Source of the DNA: Anodontia alba
Lineage: Eukaryota; Mollusca; Bivalvia; Lucinida; Lucinidae
DNA: 64,000 nucleotides
Direction of reading: 5' to 3'
Assembly: GCA_964016985.1 (NCBI GenBank)
Contig: OZ024821.1
Coordinates: 89,828,093 to 89,892,092 of the forward strand
Shown here: positions 21,110 through 32,126 of the stretch, piece by piece
How positions within the stretch are numbered: the first letter of the stretch is position 1
Layout of the letters: every line of letters begins with the position of its first letter
Made by a program: the position numbers and the translations under genes
The notes under the pieces: generated by a model
Told to the model about the DNA's origin: nothing
The model's input: only the letters and a program-made list of their open reading frames with translations
Database searches by the model: none

Positions 21110-21779
21110 AAACTTGATTAAATTTACCCTAAAATTAATGCGCCTGACACCAAAGCTCCGTTTCTGGATTTAAATTGATCAATATCTAATGACATGATAT
21201 CTACTTAAATTTATGACAAATGAAACGACCTTGATTGATATTATAAATTTTCTATTTTGGGATGGCGATGTCCGTCGTGCTACATCCTGTGATGTATATA
21301 TTTCTCAGTATATTCGTTTTGTTAGAGCATCTAGCCAATACTTTAATAATCGAAATAAAATTTAAACTGCTAAATTTCTTAAGCAAGGGTACCGTTATGA
21401 TTAACTTCGTTAAACCTTTTCAATTTTTACCTCCGTCTTTCCGAATTAATGTCCACATATAACTTTTACATTGGTTTGAAAACACTTCTGCAAGAAGGTC
21501 TGTCCTAGCCTGAATTTTATGGCGACATTGTATAGATTCAAAACGATACGTTTTGAAATAATTGTCTATCTACAAAAAAGGTTATAACATGGATATTCTG
21601 CGGCAAACTGCATGCATGGTTGCTAACCCAATTATCGTTAATAACTTTACACCTCTCTTCAATTGCACGACACTGGGTTTGTCCTCAGACTAAATGATTA
21701 CTCCTCCTCAATCTGTTCCAGATGGTCGGCACCTGGCTATCGATGTCTGTGGTCGGGCTCATCGTGGTCCTGTTTGTGG
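21110..21779 (+). pseudogene. PLE reverse-transcriptase C-terminal remnant
   Basis: With several stops and shifts it reads FWDGDVRRATSCDVYISQYI, RFVRASSQYFNNRN, FLKQGYRY and later the YSAANCMHGC region, matching in order the C-terminal third of the PLE protein at 14684-14103. It continues into GGTCGGGCTCATCGTGGTCC, the start of the 3' region, and is interrupted at 21780 by an F1 MITE. It resumes at 22061. Confidence 0.78.
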
Positions 21780-21854
21780 CATTACGAAAACACGCCTATT
21801 CAAATATATTGGAAATTTCACAACCAAAAACTGGAAGTTTTCAGGTAAAAATTC

Positions 21855-21901
<47 letters not shown>

Positions 21902-22060
21902 TCATATTTCTGCTCGCCGAGGCGGTTATAACGAGTACCCACAATCTATGTTTTTTATGCAGAAATAAGAAAAATAATGTATACCCCTGTAAAACCCAGT
22001 TTTACTATATAAAAGTGAGGTTTAAGGGGGTCAAAATTATATAGGCATGTTTTCGTGATG
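21780..22060 (+). mobile_element. F1 foldback MITE inserted in a PLE, with 43-base T run
   Basis: The termini are intact (CATTACGAAAACACGCCTAT; GCATGTTTTCGTGATG). A T run occupies 21858-21900 and the left arm of the central palindrome has been lost with it. The flanks join the PLE sequence TGTTTGTGG and GTTTTCTTGCG. The uninterrupted relative at 51.25 kb (minus strand) reads GTTTATGGTTTTCTTGTG, so one G has been duplicated. Confidence 0.9.
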
Positions 22061-22245
22061 GTTTTCTTGCGTTCTATCTTCTGGCTTCAGATCGCCATTG
22101 AGCCCTTTACTTTGTTCATTCATAGTGTTATTGATTATATGTGTGTCTCTGTGATGTTTCACAGATGAGATAGAGTACACTTATACCGACCGAACATATA
22201 TTCTTAGTTTGGAGCTGCATCAGAAGTAATCGTCAGGTTTCTCAT
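22061..22245 (+). repeat. PLE 3' region, continuation
   Basis: TTCTTGCGTTCTATCTTCTGG, CTGTGATGTTTCACAGATGA and GAGCTGCATCAGAAGTAATC continue the PLE broken by F1. These words are also found upstream of the U2 units at 16480 and 37325, tying U2 to PLE 3' ends. Confidence 0.6.
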
Positions 22246-22261
22246 TCCTCGTATCTTGCAA

Positions 22262-22362
22262 AAAAAAAGGAAGAAAAAAAAACACACATACACACACACA
22301 CATACACACACAACCCTACTTTAAGGAGATATACAGCTGTTTTTTTTTTTTTTTTTTTTTTG
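22262..22362. repeat. Simple repeats (A, CA and T runs)
   Basis: A-rich and (CA)n-like sequence at 22262-22310 is followed by a 22-base T run at about 22341-22362. Confidence 0.85.
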
Positions 22363-22370
22363 TTGTTGTT

Positions 22371-23652
22371 TTTTTTTTGTATAAATAAAACCTGGAAATT
22401 ACATGATACAAAAACAACTGTATAGCAATCCGAAACGAATTGCATTTTGCTGAAATGCATGTATTTTGCGTGTACTGTTTCCGAGTTTCGCCTATTAACT
22501 GGAAGTTATGTTAAGTATATAGTAAACAGGTATATACTGGCATATACTGAGACCCGTGCAGCGATAAATTAATATGTACAGTTGATGTCTAGATATAAAA
22601 AAAAAAAAAACACTGAATCTTTAAAAGTCTTGTTGCGTTTTTATTAAACGGCTTGTACTTTCTGGAATTTCGATCAATATTTGTTTGCGGAAATCACTTG
22701 ACCTATTGTATTTGGTCTCTGTACAGTCTTACCGTGTTAGATCGCCAACAAATGTTTTAAAATTGTAGACCTGACAAAATGATTTGCAGAGAACTCCATC
22801 AGCATAGAGTTTAAAGACTTACATAAATATAAGATTGTATTGTATACGAATTAATCTAATAGAAAAATCATAAGCACGAACGTCCGAAAGGTGTCTGGTA
22901 AATTTTAAAATGTGTCAATAAAAAGGATATTGTAAATTTTCCAAAACATGCGTTCTCTTACAAGTTTATCGTAGCGGCCGTATTGGAAATATGTCTGAAA
23001 TTGGACATTTTTGGTATCAGTCCATTTCCATGAACCTTTTAATACATGACATCGAAAAGGGTTACCGTAGAAGGTGTTTTTGAAATACAGTTTGCATGCG
23101 AATTTTTTGTCTGTCTCTAGACTCTAAATGTTCTATCATTTTCCCTTTTCTTTTCAAAGATATATAATCTAGTAGAGTTTATATGATTTAATCAGTTATG
23201 TCCCTTAGTGGATAAGATAGAGTCGTTTCAGTAGTAAGACAGTGAAATTGGATAGAAGAGACAAATTTACTGCAGCTACAGGAAGTGATAAAGAATGACA
23301 AAAACAAGTGCAGAAACGACTGGAGCCAGTGTAGCGAACTTTTAAAGTTGGGTTCAGGTAGGAAAGCAGGGAACGCTCCCTTGAATGCAGAAAAGAGCCC
23401 CAGTGTCACCCTTTGCTTTATATTTGCATATGCACATGAGAAAGTAATCATTCCGGTTTCTGTTTTGAACAATATTTCTTTTCTTTTATATGACGTTAAT
23501 CTGAATACGCAAGTTTTTGTATACTTGGAATTTGTTAAGTGTGTCAGCTAGAAGAGCCCACTTGACACAAATGAGTTAACCAAATGTAACTTCATTCCTT
23601 TTTAGAATCTATTCAATACTATGTCAAGAATATGAGGCGCAACTTGCTAATA
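22371..23652. other. Unique-looking stretch without recognisable gene
   Basis: Two overlapping open frames of 88-94 codons (23188-23551, both strands) show no family resemblance or splice context that I can defend. An A run sits near 22598-22611. This is one of the longest stretches without a repeat in the window. Confidence 0.4.
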
Positions 23653-24259
23653 CGAGGGTCATGCAAAAAGTTCTGTAACTAATAGGCTTCTTTAGTTTTA
23701 AATGCTTCACTGCACTTGAATGGTGTGTTGAATAGCTAACGATACACGTTTATTTCGTGCAAATTGCTTTCCAACTGATCGAGTTATTTCAAATTGAAAT
23801 AGATGCAGTCATATACACTGACCAATTTACTTGTTACATTGGAACATGGACCAAGCAAAGGATGGTCAGGAGTCCACCTTTTATATGACAACGCCTCCTC
23901 TCATAATTTTGAGGTTGTTAAGTCTTTCTTGGCTTCTGAAAAGGTGAAAGTTTTAAACCATCCACCTTATTCACATGGCCTGAATCCCTGTGACTACTTT
24001 TTATTTGCAAGGCTTAAGAAAATACTTTCTGGAAATAAGTATACGTCTAGAAATTCTCTTGGCAGCGCTATTTATCAGTGTCTCCAACAGATACCAAAAG
24101 AAGACTATTTATCTGCTTTTCGCGACTGGGTAAAAAGGTTACAAAAATGTGTTTCAGTAAAGGGGGAATACTTTGAAGGTTTGTAATAAAAATATGTTTG
24201 ATAAAACGTAGCACAGAAGTAATCCTAACCCAGTGACAAAACTTTTTGCAGGACTCTTG
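23653..24259 (+). mobile_element. mariner (DD34D) deletion derivative, complete ends
   Basis: The TIRs CGAGGGTCATGCAAAAAGTT and, inverted, CAAGAGTCCTGCAAAAAGTT are flanked by TA at 23651-23652 and 24260-24261. The open frame at 23803-24186 (127 codons) carries HLLYDNASSHNFEVV with the second catalytic aspartate and NPCDYFLFARLKK with the third, 34 residues apart. The YSPD motif has decayed to YSHG. The N-terminal DNA-binding domain and the first aspartate are missing, so it cannot be autonomous. The same internal join in the copy at 16997 shows that the deleted form was itself mobilised. Confidence 0.92.
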
Positions 24260-24261
24260 TA

Positions 24262-24460
24262 AAGGTACTTTCTGACAAGTGCGACGAACGAAAATTCAAA
24301 TCAGCCTGCGCATCCTCGCAGCGTGATCAGAAACTTAGTTGTCTGCATGTAGAAAATTCGCATAATTGGTTATCCAAAATGCAGCCGGTGAAGAATCTGA
24401 TCAGACTGGGCGATAGTTCAAGCTAATCTGAATCCTGGTTGGGCACACGTCTAAAGATAC
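24262..24460. mobile_element. F4 inverted-repeat element
   Basis: It reads CAAATCAGCCTGCGCATCC, GCAGCGTGATCAGAAACTTA, the middle AATTGGTTATCCAAAATGCA and then GAAGAATCTGATCAGACTGG and GGGCACACGTC. It lies between the mariner end and the next F1. Confidence 0.65.
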
Positions 24461-24968
24461 CATCACGAAAACATGCCCTTATAATTTTGACCCCCTTAAA
24501 CCTCACTTTTATATAGTAAAACTGAGTTTACAGGGGTGTACATTATTTTTCTTATTTCTGCTAAAAAACATAGATTGTGAGTACTCGTTAGAACCGCCTC
24601 GATGAGGCGGTTCTAAAGAGTACCCACAATCTATGTTTTAAGCACAAATATGAAAAGTATCGGAGTTTTTTATCCGAAAACTTTCAGTTTTTGGAGATGA
24701 AATGTTCTATATAATTTTGACCCCCTTAAACCCCACTTTTGTATAGTAAAACTGGGGTTTACAGGGGTATACATTATTATTCTTATTACTGCTCTAAAAC
24801 ATAGATTGTGAGTACTCGTTAGAACCGCCTCATCGAGGCGGTTCTAACCAGTACCCACAATCTATGTTTTAAGCACACATTTGAAAAATATCGGAGTTTT
24901 TTTTATCTGAAAACTTTCAGTTTTTGGAGATGATATGTTCTATATATTTGAATAGGCGTTTTCTAACG
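24461..24968 (-). mobile_element. F1 foldback MITE with 230-bp internal tandem duplication
   Basis: The left end CATCACGAAAACATGCCC is present. ATAATTTTGACCCCCTTAAA occurs at 24481 and again at 24711, so the segment is duplicated with a 230-base offset and each half has its own palindrome (about 24571-24634 and 24802-24866). The right terminus has decayed (GCGTTTTCTAACG). Confidence 0.82.
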
Positions 24969-25152
24969 TTGCGGCTTATGGCAATAATGCTGCTAATGAC
25001 AAGAAGACAGGAAAGGTCATACCAAGGACGTAAATCAAGACAACTATTGTACATGCATTTACCCTAAAAATTCGGGCACATAAACTCCTTACCATATTTG
25101 TCCTAAAAGTGAATTGATTTTTTTTAAAAAAGAAACTGATGCACGAATGGCA

Positions 25153-25245
25153 AACAGTGCGGACCCTGGTCAGACGTTCTGCGGCGTCTTATCTGGGTCG
25201 GCACAATCCGCTATGGCATGTCTGTCTGAATAATTAGCTTTAATA
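25153..25245. repeat. F5-type hairpin, diverged
   Basis: GCAAACAGTGCGGACCCTGG...CAGACG and CGTCTTATCTGGGTCGGCAC form the F5 palindrome with mismatches. The ends of the parent element are unclear. TTTAATACGGTAG follows. Confidence 0.5.
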
Positions 25246-25410
25246 CGGTAGTTGCGCGACCTTCTGTCGTCGGTCTGTGGTCTTACAATAAATTTGGAAT
25301 AGTTCTGTAATATTTACACTAACACAGAGATCGGTATATGGCATATAAATAATGATGAACAATGTTTGCTTGATAAGAACAAAATTTGAGCCACAACGTC
25401 AGACAATTTG

Positions 25411-25720
25411 AGCCAGCGCAGACAAAACTTACAATAATACCTGTGTGACAAGCAAGACTTAGATCAGCCTGTACATCCATCCAGTACGGCAAGGTTCTCG
25501 TTTATCCCTCTTTGGATAGCCCGAGGTTGTAAAAGGCACATGCGAATATCGAAAACTCTGATTAGTCTGCGCGGATGCGCTGGCTGATCTGAGTCTTCGC
25601 TGAATGCACAAGTCCTGGAGGCTGTAGAAGACACACGCGATCAGCGAAGACTCTGATCACCGCAGACTGAGTCTTCGCCAATCGCGCAAGTTTTATTGTA
25701 GGTTTTGTCGTGCGCTGGCT
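25411..25720. mobile_element. F4-related MITE, long-TIR variant, with uninterrupted F2 target
   Basis: The ends AGCCAGCGCAGACAAAACTT and, inverted, AGCCAGCGCACGACAAAACC extend over about 33 bases (through ACAATAA). The inside carries GATCAGCCTGTACATCCATC (empty site for the F2 insertion seen at 46079), GATTAGTCTGCGCGGATGCG and a partial repeat of the GATCAGCGAAGACTCTGATC block. Confidence 0.72.
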
Positions 25721-25895
25721 AATTAATCTTCGGACAGCTAAGCTTCAGATCATTCTGCGCATTCGAGCAGTCTGATCAGGATCTTCATTGGTCGCATTTT
25801 GAATAGCATAGCAAGGCTGCATAGTATCTTAATGCAGACAACGAAGACTCTGATCAGACGTGGGCTGATTTGAGCCTTCACTGGGCACAAGTATT
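25721..25895. mobile_element. F4 element abutting the previous one
   Basis: It contains AGATCATTCTGCGCATTCGA, GCAGTCTGATCAGGATCTTC, ATTTTGAATAGCATAGCAAG and GAAGACTCTGATCAGACGTG, then GGGCACAAGT. It ends where the F5 target TTAA begins. Confidence 0.62.
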
Positions 25896-25899
25896 TTAA

Positions 25900-26137
25900 C
25901 CCTTAAAGCGCCAGTCACAACTATTGTCGTCTGCTTTGTCTTCTGCCGGTTACTTTAAAAGTTATTTCTGCAAACAGTGTGGACCCAGATCAGACTGCTC
26001 CTAAAGGAGCAGTCTGATCTGGGTACACACTATTTGCCTGTATGCAAAAATAGGCTTGAAAAAGTTTACAAGAATGTTCAGCAGACGGCAAAAACAGACG
26101 ACATTTTCAGATGTAGATTTTCCTGGCGTTTTAAGGG
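25900..26137. mobile_element. F5 piggyBac-like MITE with TTAA duplication
   Basis: The ends CCCTTAAAGCGCCAG and CTGGCGTTTTAAGGG are inverted copies. TTAA lies exactly outside each (25896-25899 and 26138-26141), the target duplication of piggyBac elements. Subterminal words GTCGTCTGC/GCAGACGG are also inverted. The centre is a strong palindrome at 25971-26038: CAAACAGTGTGGACCCAGAT...ATCTGGGTACACACTATTTG around CTCCTAAAGGAG. Confidence 0.82.
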
Positions 26138-26257
26138 TTAAGGCACGTTTTCTCACGTTGCGCCTCATGTCAAACTATTCCGCGCCATTGTGTTGCGGTT
26201 TCATGCCAAGTAAGCACTGTTCATAGCTTCAGATAAAGCGGTTTTTAACCGAAAATT

Positions 26258-26350
26258 AATGCTATTTTTTTCTCATTTCACAATAAAAACATGTTGTGGG
26301 TTCTCATTAGAAGCGCCTCGCCAATGCGTATCCACAACATTTGTTTTTAT
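26258..26350. repeat. F1-related hairpin
   Basis: AAAACATGTTGTGGGTTCTC...GCGCCTCGCCAATGCG and ATCCACAACATTTGTTTTTA form a hairpin with the layout of the F1 centre (GTGGGTACTCGTTAGAACCG), with the right stem shortened. F1 termini are not present. Confidence 0.5.
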
Positions 26351-27229
26351 TTTAAGAAATAAGAAAATTATTATTTGCATGCCCCTCTTATCTGGACCTA
26401 TGACTGTTGTTTATTACATATTGATTGGTTGGGCGAATTACTTCGATTTGGCATCATACGTACCATGTATTGTAGTTTCGATATCTCGTTTAAGCTTTAA
26501 TTAAGTTACTTCAAGTGAAACTATATTTGTTTCAAGCTGATCAGATTAAGAGAACACAATAAATAACGAACTTTCCGCGAATCTCAAGTAGAAAACACGT
26601 TTAACTTAACATTCATGATTATTTCTTTCCCGATGGTCTTTTATGAGTCATTTAGATTTAATTTTCTTACATTTTGGAGTGCAACTTGTTAGACCTAACA
26701 TTCGATTCTTCCAAATCGCTTTAGCTTAATGAAGTGATGTCCTTACAAGTAAAACAAAATGGGGACCTCCGAAAGTTTTAAAGCCGTAGGAAATAAAAGA
26801 TTTGAACAGCAAGGCAAGTAAGTGTAAGGAGATTGTTGTAACAGTGTTACAAAAATGATTCATTATAGTTAATCATATAATAGCACTGGTGGAAAAAGCA
26901 ATAATCATATAACACTACTGGTGGAAGAAAAACAACCGACGTAGACCAGCTACAGAATGAATCCTAATGAAATACATTTACTCGCTTAATTGTAAGTAAT
27001 AATAAATCTACAAACTACAAATGAAAGCAATGCTGTATAATAAACTCGCCGAAATACATAGTATTACCTTTATCAACAAAACAACAATGAAGTTCAAAGA
27101 AATATGATACATTGGTGCAAATAAGCCTCATTCTGGTATATGGAGGCTATTACACCCACATCATCTCCTGGGTATCATTAGCAGGAACTGACCGAGAATG
27201 ATTTCTGTGTGAGGATGCGATTTGATCAA
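26351..27229. other. Stretch without recognisable feature
   Basis: AT-rich sequence with a short direct repeat (AATCATATAA...CACT...GGTGGAA) near 26873-26925. No gene or element is recognised. Confidence 0.4.
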
Positions 27230-27430
27230 ATTATCTTACTAACTCTGCATATTCGGAAAGACAGGTCTGAGCAAATAGTTTAGACACAGATCCGACGCCG
27301 TCACTGTTAGCTACTCATCCAGCTGTTTAAGACACGTTCACAGATAGTAAAATGGACTTGTTGAAGAGAATTATGAGGCAAATAGTAAAGTGGGTGAGTA
27401 TTTAAGGCAAGTACTGAATCCAAAATTTAT
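27230..27430. repeat. F5-type repeat, decayed
   Basis: CTGAGCAAATAGTTTAGACA and ATCCGACGCCGTCACTG loosely match the F5 palindrome, and GTGAGTATTTAAGGCAAGTA matches sequence beside other F5 hairpins. The ends cannot be defined. Confidence 0.35.
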
Positions 27431-27877
27431 CGCATTTATCCAAAACTTTCCAAGAAATTCAACTTTTGAGTCAAAGGGGGGCTCATCTTGTACCCACCAC
27501 CCCCTACCCCCATCCAGAGAACCTTGTCTGGATCCGCTCTTATAAGGGAGATATTCAGTTGCTAAATTGCTGTAGAAGGCATCGTCTTTTTACTTGTAAG
27601 CAGAATACCACACCTTATTGTTTCATTGGTTTTATGTTGTTTTTTCTTCTGATAATGCTAGCTGAGCAGAGTTAAATAGTACATGTTTTCATCGAATTCT
27701 TTATCAGTAATTTATCTCTAATTTATTCGAAAACGAAATAAGGTAACTCGGTGTATTACGAATAAATCCGCTTCTGTCGTTGATTATAGGCACCTCCGTT
27801 AGCAGTCTTTCTATTTAGTAATTCCAAACTGTTATACGGAGACTTTACCTTAATCATATATCAGAAATTGTTTTTCT
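27431..27877. other. Stretch without recognisable feature
   Basis: A 69-codon open frame at 27466-27675 has no family resemblance. Otherwise it is AT-rich and unassigned. Confidence 0.35.
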
Positions 27878-27881
27878 TTAA

Positions 27882-27934
27882 CCTTTATCGTGCGGATCGC
27901 ATGTATATACGCTTTTAGTGGGGTGGGATAAGGG
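27882..27934. mobile_element. Very short piggyBac-like foldback
   Basis: CCTTTATCGTGC at the left and GGGATAAGGG at the right are roughly inverted and lie between TTAA at 27878-27881 and 27935-27938. At 53 bp it would be a minimal MITE end-pair. A chance arrangement is possible. Confidence 0.35.
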
Positions 27935-27954
27935 TTAACCTATAATGTTCTGGA

Positions 27955-29692
<1,738 letters not shown>

Positions 29693-29785
<93 letters not shown>
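29693..29785. repeat. (TA)n microsatellite, right of Tc1
   Basis: This is a 93-base TA tract starting at the Tc1 end. Together with the left tract it suggests that the element landed inside one TA array. Confidence 0.97.
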
Positions 29786-29787
<2 letters not shown>

Positions 29788-30234
29788 CATTTGTGCTGTT
29801 GTTGTTTATCTCCCTGAATGCTACGTGTTAAATTCCACGACGTTCCGTGGAGTGTAATTAAACTTGTATAAATGGCATGTGCAGCTCCGGTAATCATCGG
29901 AACAAATACACAAAGGCCATTGTACAATTAATAAAGTGCATCCCTAAAACAATACACGAAAAAGCACACCCAAAATAGTACCAGATGGTATTCATTTAAA
30001 CATTGATTTCTTGAAGATAGATAACTGATAAGAATTAGCGTCGTTTTCGGGGAAGAGGTGGAAGAAGATATACAATGTACTATATAAATACTAGGTCCGG
30101 TCACGACAAATTTAAACTAGCTAGCCGTCAATATCAAATATAATGATTTGGGATATTTATTTGAGGTCACTGTGAGTTAGTTACTAAAAGTAGCAAGGAA
30201 CCTTATAGATTAATATTCGATTATTGAAAACCTT
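29786..30234. other. Stretch without recognisable feature
   Basis: Unique-looking AT-rich sequence. No protein or repeat family is recognised. Confidence 0.4.
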
Positions 30235-30890
30235 TAGACTTCAGTATGAAATCATGTACCGCTAAGAAAATAGCTTTATTTTCTTCTAATGATAGAGATA
30301 GATCTCCATACAACAATACTTCTAGAGTAGGGTTACATTTTTCCGACACGGTAGGTCTTTGTACTGATCACATACTGACAAGAATGGTGATTGTCTTCCA
30401 CAGAACAGCATGCGCATCTAGGGCGATCTATAAGACTTTTAGTGCTGGCGAAGAGAGCTGCATTTAGTTCTAAGTCTGGCGTGATAAATCTGATCAATTC
30501 TTTTGCCTGTGAAGTAGTAAGAAGGTGGTAGGTTAATATTGCTGTGCATCCTGATCTTAAATATGTTGAGACTAGATTAATTACGTGTTTGTTCCGGGAG
30601 TTCATTCCATTCGCGAACAGCAGACGGCAAAAGGGAGTTGTAATAAAGTTGTGAATTTGCATGTATGATTTGAAGATCATTGGCATTACGCAATGGGTAA
30701 GATGATGTACTTCCTACGGTAGGTACAAGTGAGCAGAGTTAATCAGGAAAAGATCATTTTGCATTTTGTAGAAAAAAGTCAGTTTGTGGTTATTCCTCCT
30801 TGAAGACAAAGTTTCCCAGCCGGTTTCCAACAAAAGTGAATTTATTGAGACTAATTTTGTTGCCCCTGTGACAACACATGCGGCTTCAGG
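30235..30890 (-). pseudogene. CR1/L2-like LINE ORF2, 3' end
   Basis: This is the C-terminal part of a LINE reverse transcriptase on the minus strand. Pieces in order are EAACVVTGATKLVSINSLLL and ETGWETLSSRRNNHKLTFFY (30890-30714), then with a frameshift TVGSTSSYPLRNANDLQIIH and LYYNSLLPSAVREWNELPEQ, then RPRCACCSVEDNHH followed by a CDQY-type cysteine motif. This C-terminal layout is common in CR1/L2-type LINEs of molluscs (recalled, not searched). Stops and at least two frameshifts make it dead. It continues beyond a U1 insertion at 31293-31465. Confidence 0.82.
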
Positions 30891-30948
30891 ACCATCGGGT
30901 AGCATCGGGACCCAGGGTGAAGTTAGCTAGCTGTAAAAGTGCTTTAAA

Positions 30949-30979
<31 letters not shown>

Positions 30980-31292
30980 GTTTACTCTACTGACCGTTCT
31001 AAGGCGGTGGTCCCGATGTTAGTCTTACTCTTTGTTGCTTTGTGGTTTATTCTACGAGGCGATTTGTTGTATGTCTTTCCATGTGTCATTTTGTTCTTGT
31101 GTTTTTTAGTCCTTTTAGTATTGCGATTACCTCGCTTGGGGAAGAGAGAGCTAATCTTGGTGCTTTTCGTACGTTTGTTCGATTTGTGCTTGTTTGGATT
31201 TATCGGTTTCCTCTTCCTCTTGGGGTCTGGGAAGGACTGCGGTTTGTGATTGTGGCACTTCCTGGACTTTTCCCTTGCCTTTTTTTTTCATT
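30891..31292 (+). repeat. Solo U1 PLE 3' unit inserted in a LINE
   Basis: The unit begins GTAGCATCGGGACCCAGGGT and runs through a 27-base C run (30949-30975), the core CTGACCGTTCTAAGGCGGTG, TTGCGATTACCTCGCTTGGG, GTTTGTGATTGTGGCACTTC and a T-rich end. It splits the LINE sequence between NELEKIQ (minus strand, 31312-31293) and PEAACVV (30890 down), so its length can be read as about 400 bp. No long target duplication is visible. Confidence 0.8.
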
Positions 31293-31469
31293 CTGGATTT
31301 TTTCTAGTTCGTTCGATTCGTATTGTGCACAATTATTCCATACAATATCAGCGTATTCTAAAAAAGGACGAATAAAAGAAAAGTATATGGTCTATGGTCT
31401 GGAGAGATCTCCTATCTAATTTGAACTTCAATTTAAGCATAACATTTAAGATTTTAGTTATGGCACCTC
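31293..31469 (-). pseudogene. LINE ORF2 fragment upstream of the U1 insertion
   Basis: On the minus strand it reads ITKILNVMLKLKFKLDRRSL, then after shifts HNTNRTN / SNELEKIQ. This is the segment that normally precedes EAARIVTGATKLVS in this LINE type. It belongs to the same copy as 30235-30890. Confidence 0.72.
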
Positions 31470-32091
31470 TACCTGATATAAAATTTGTTTGTGTAAAAGC
31501 AACTCCTCCTCCCATTTACACTAAGTATTCGGACAGAGAGTGCAGACACATACCAGAGGCCGAAGAACGTAAGTCCTCTCTGTTTGCCGCTTGTTCGTTA
31601 CTAGCTTTTCCTAATCGTTTGTGATTGTTGAGATGTTCTAAACCCTATTTAATAGTATATAGGAGTAACAGACATGCGACACTTAAATGCATTAACAGAG
31701 GGCAAGTATTTGTTTTCCTAAGATAATTTTTTTCTAATCTGGTATGGCCGATGGGTAAAACAGAATGATTATATAAACTTCTTTGTGATACAACAGTTTG
31801 CCTAGCACTGGCGTTTCGTAAATTATGTCCTAAAATATCGTTTACTTTTGGAGGGAAGGGATCACTGAAGCGATGTATGAGGCAGAAAATTACTATCCTA
31901 AAGAACAAATTGCACTTTCTCCGCCGTGAATTTAAACTCGCATTGTATTTCACCACAGAATGATTGAATAAAGGAATAAAGACAAGTTTTTTTTTCGTTA
32001 ATATAGAATACAATAGAAGAGTTCCTAGTACAGAACCCTGAGGCACTCCAGCGAGCAGATCAGCATATTCGGACTGTACACCAGAGAAAAC

Positions 32092-32126
<35 letters not shown>

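Noticed and set aside
25411..26137. Repeated short palindromes read as a CRISPR-like array
   Set aside because: Copies are dispersed MITEs of different families with unequal spacing and no uniform spacers, and the DNA is eukaryotic in character.
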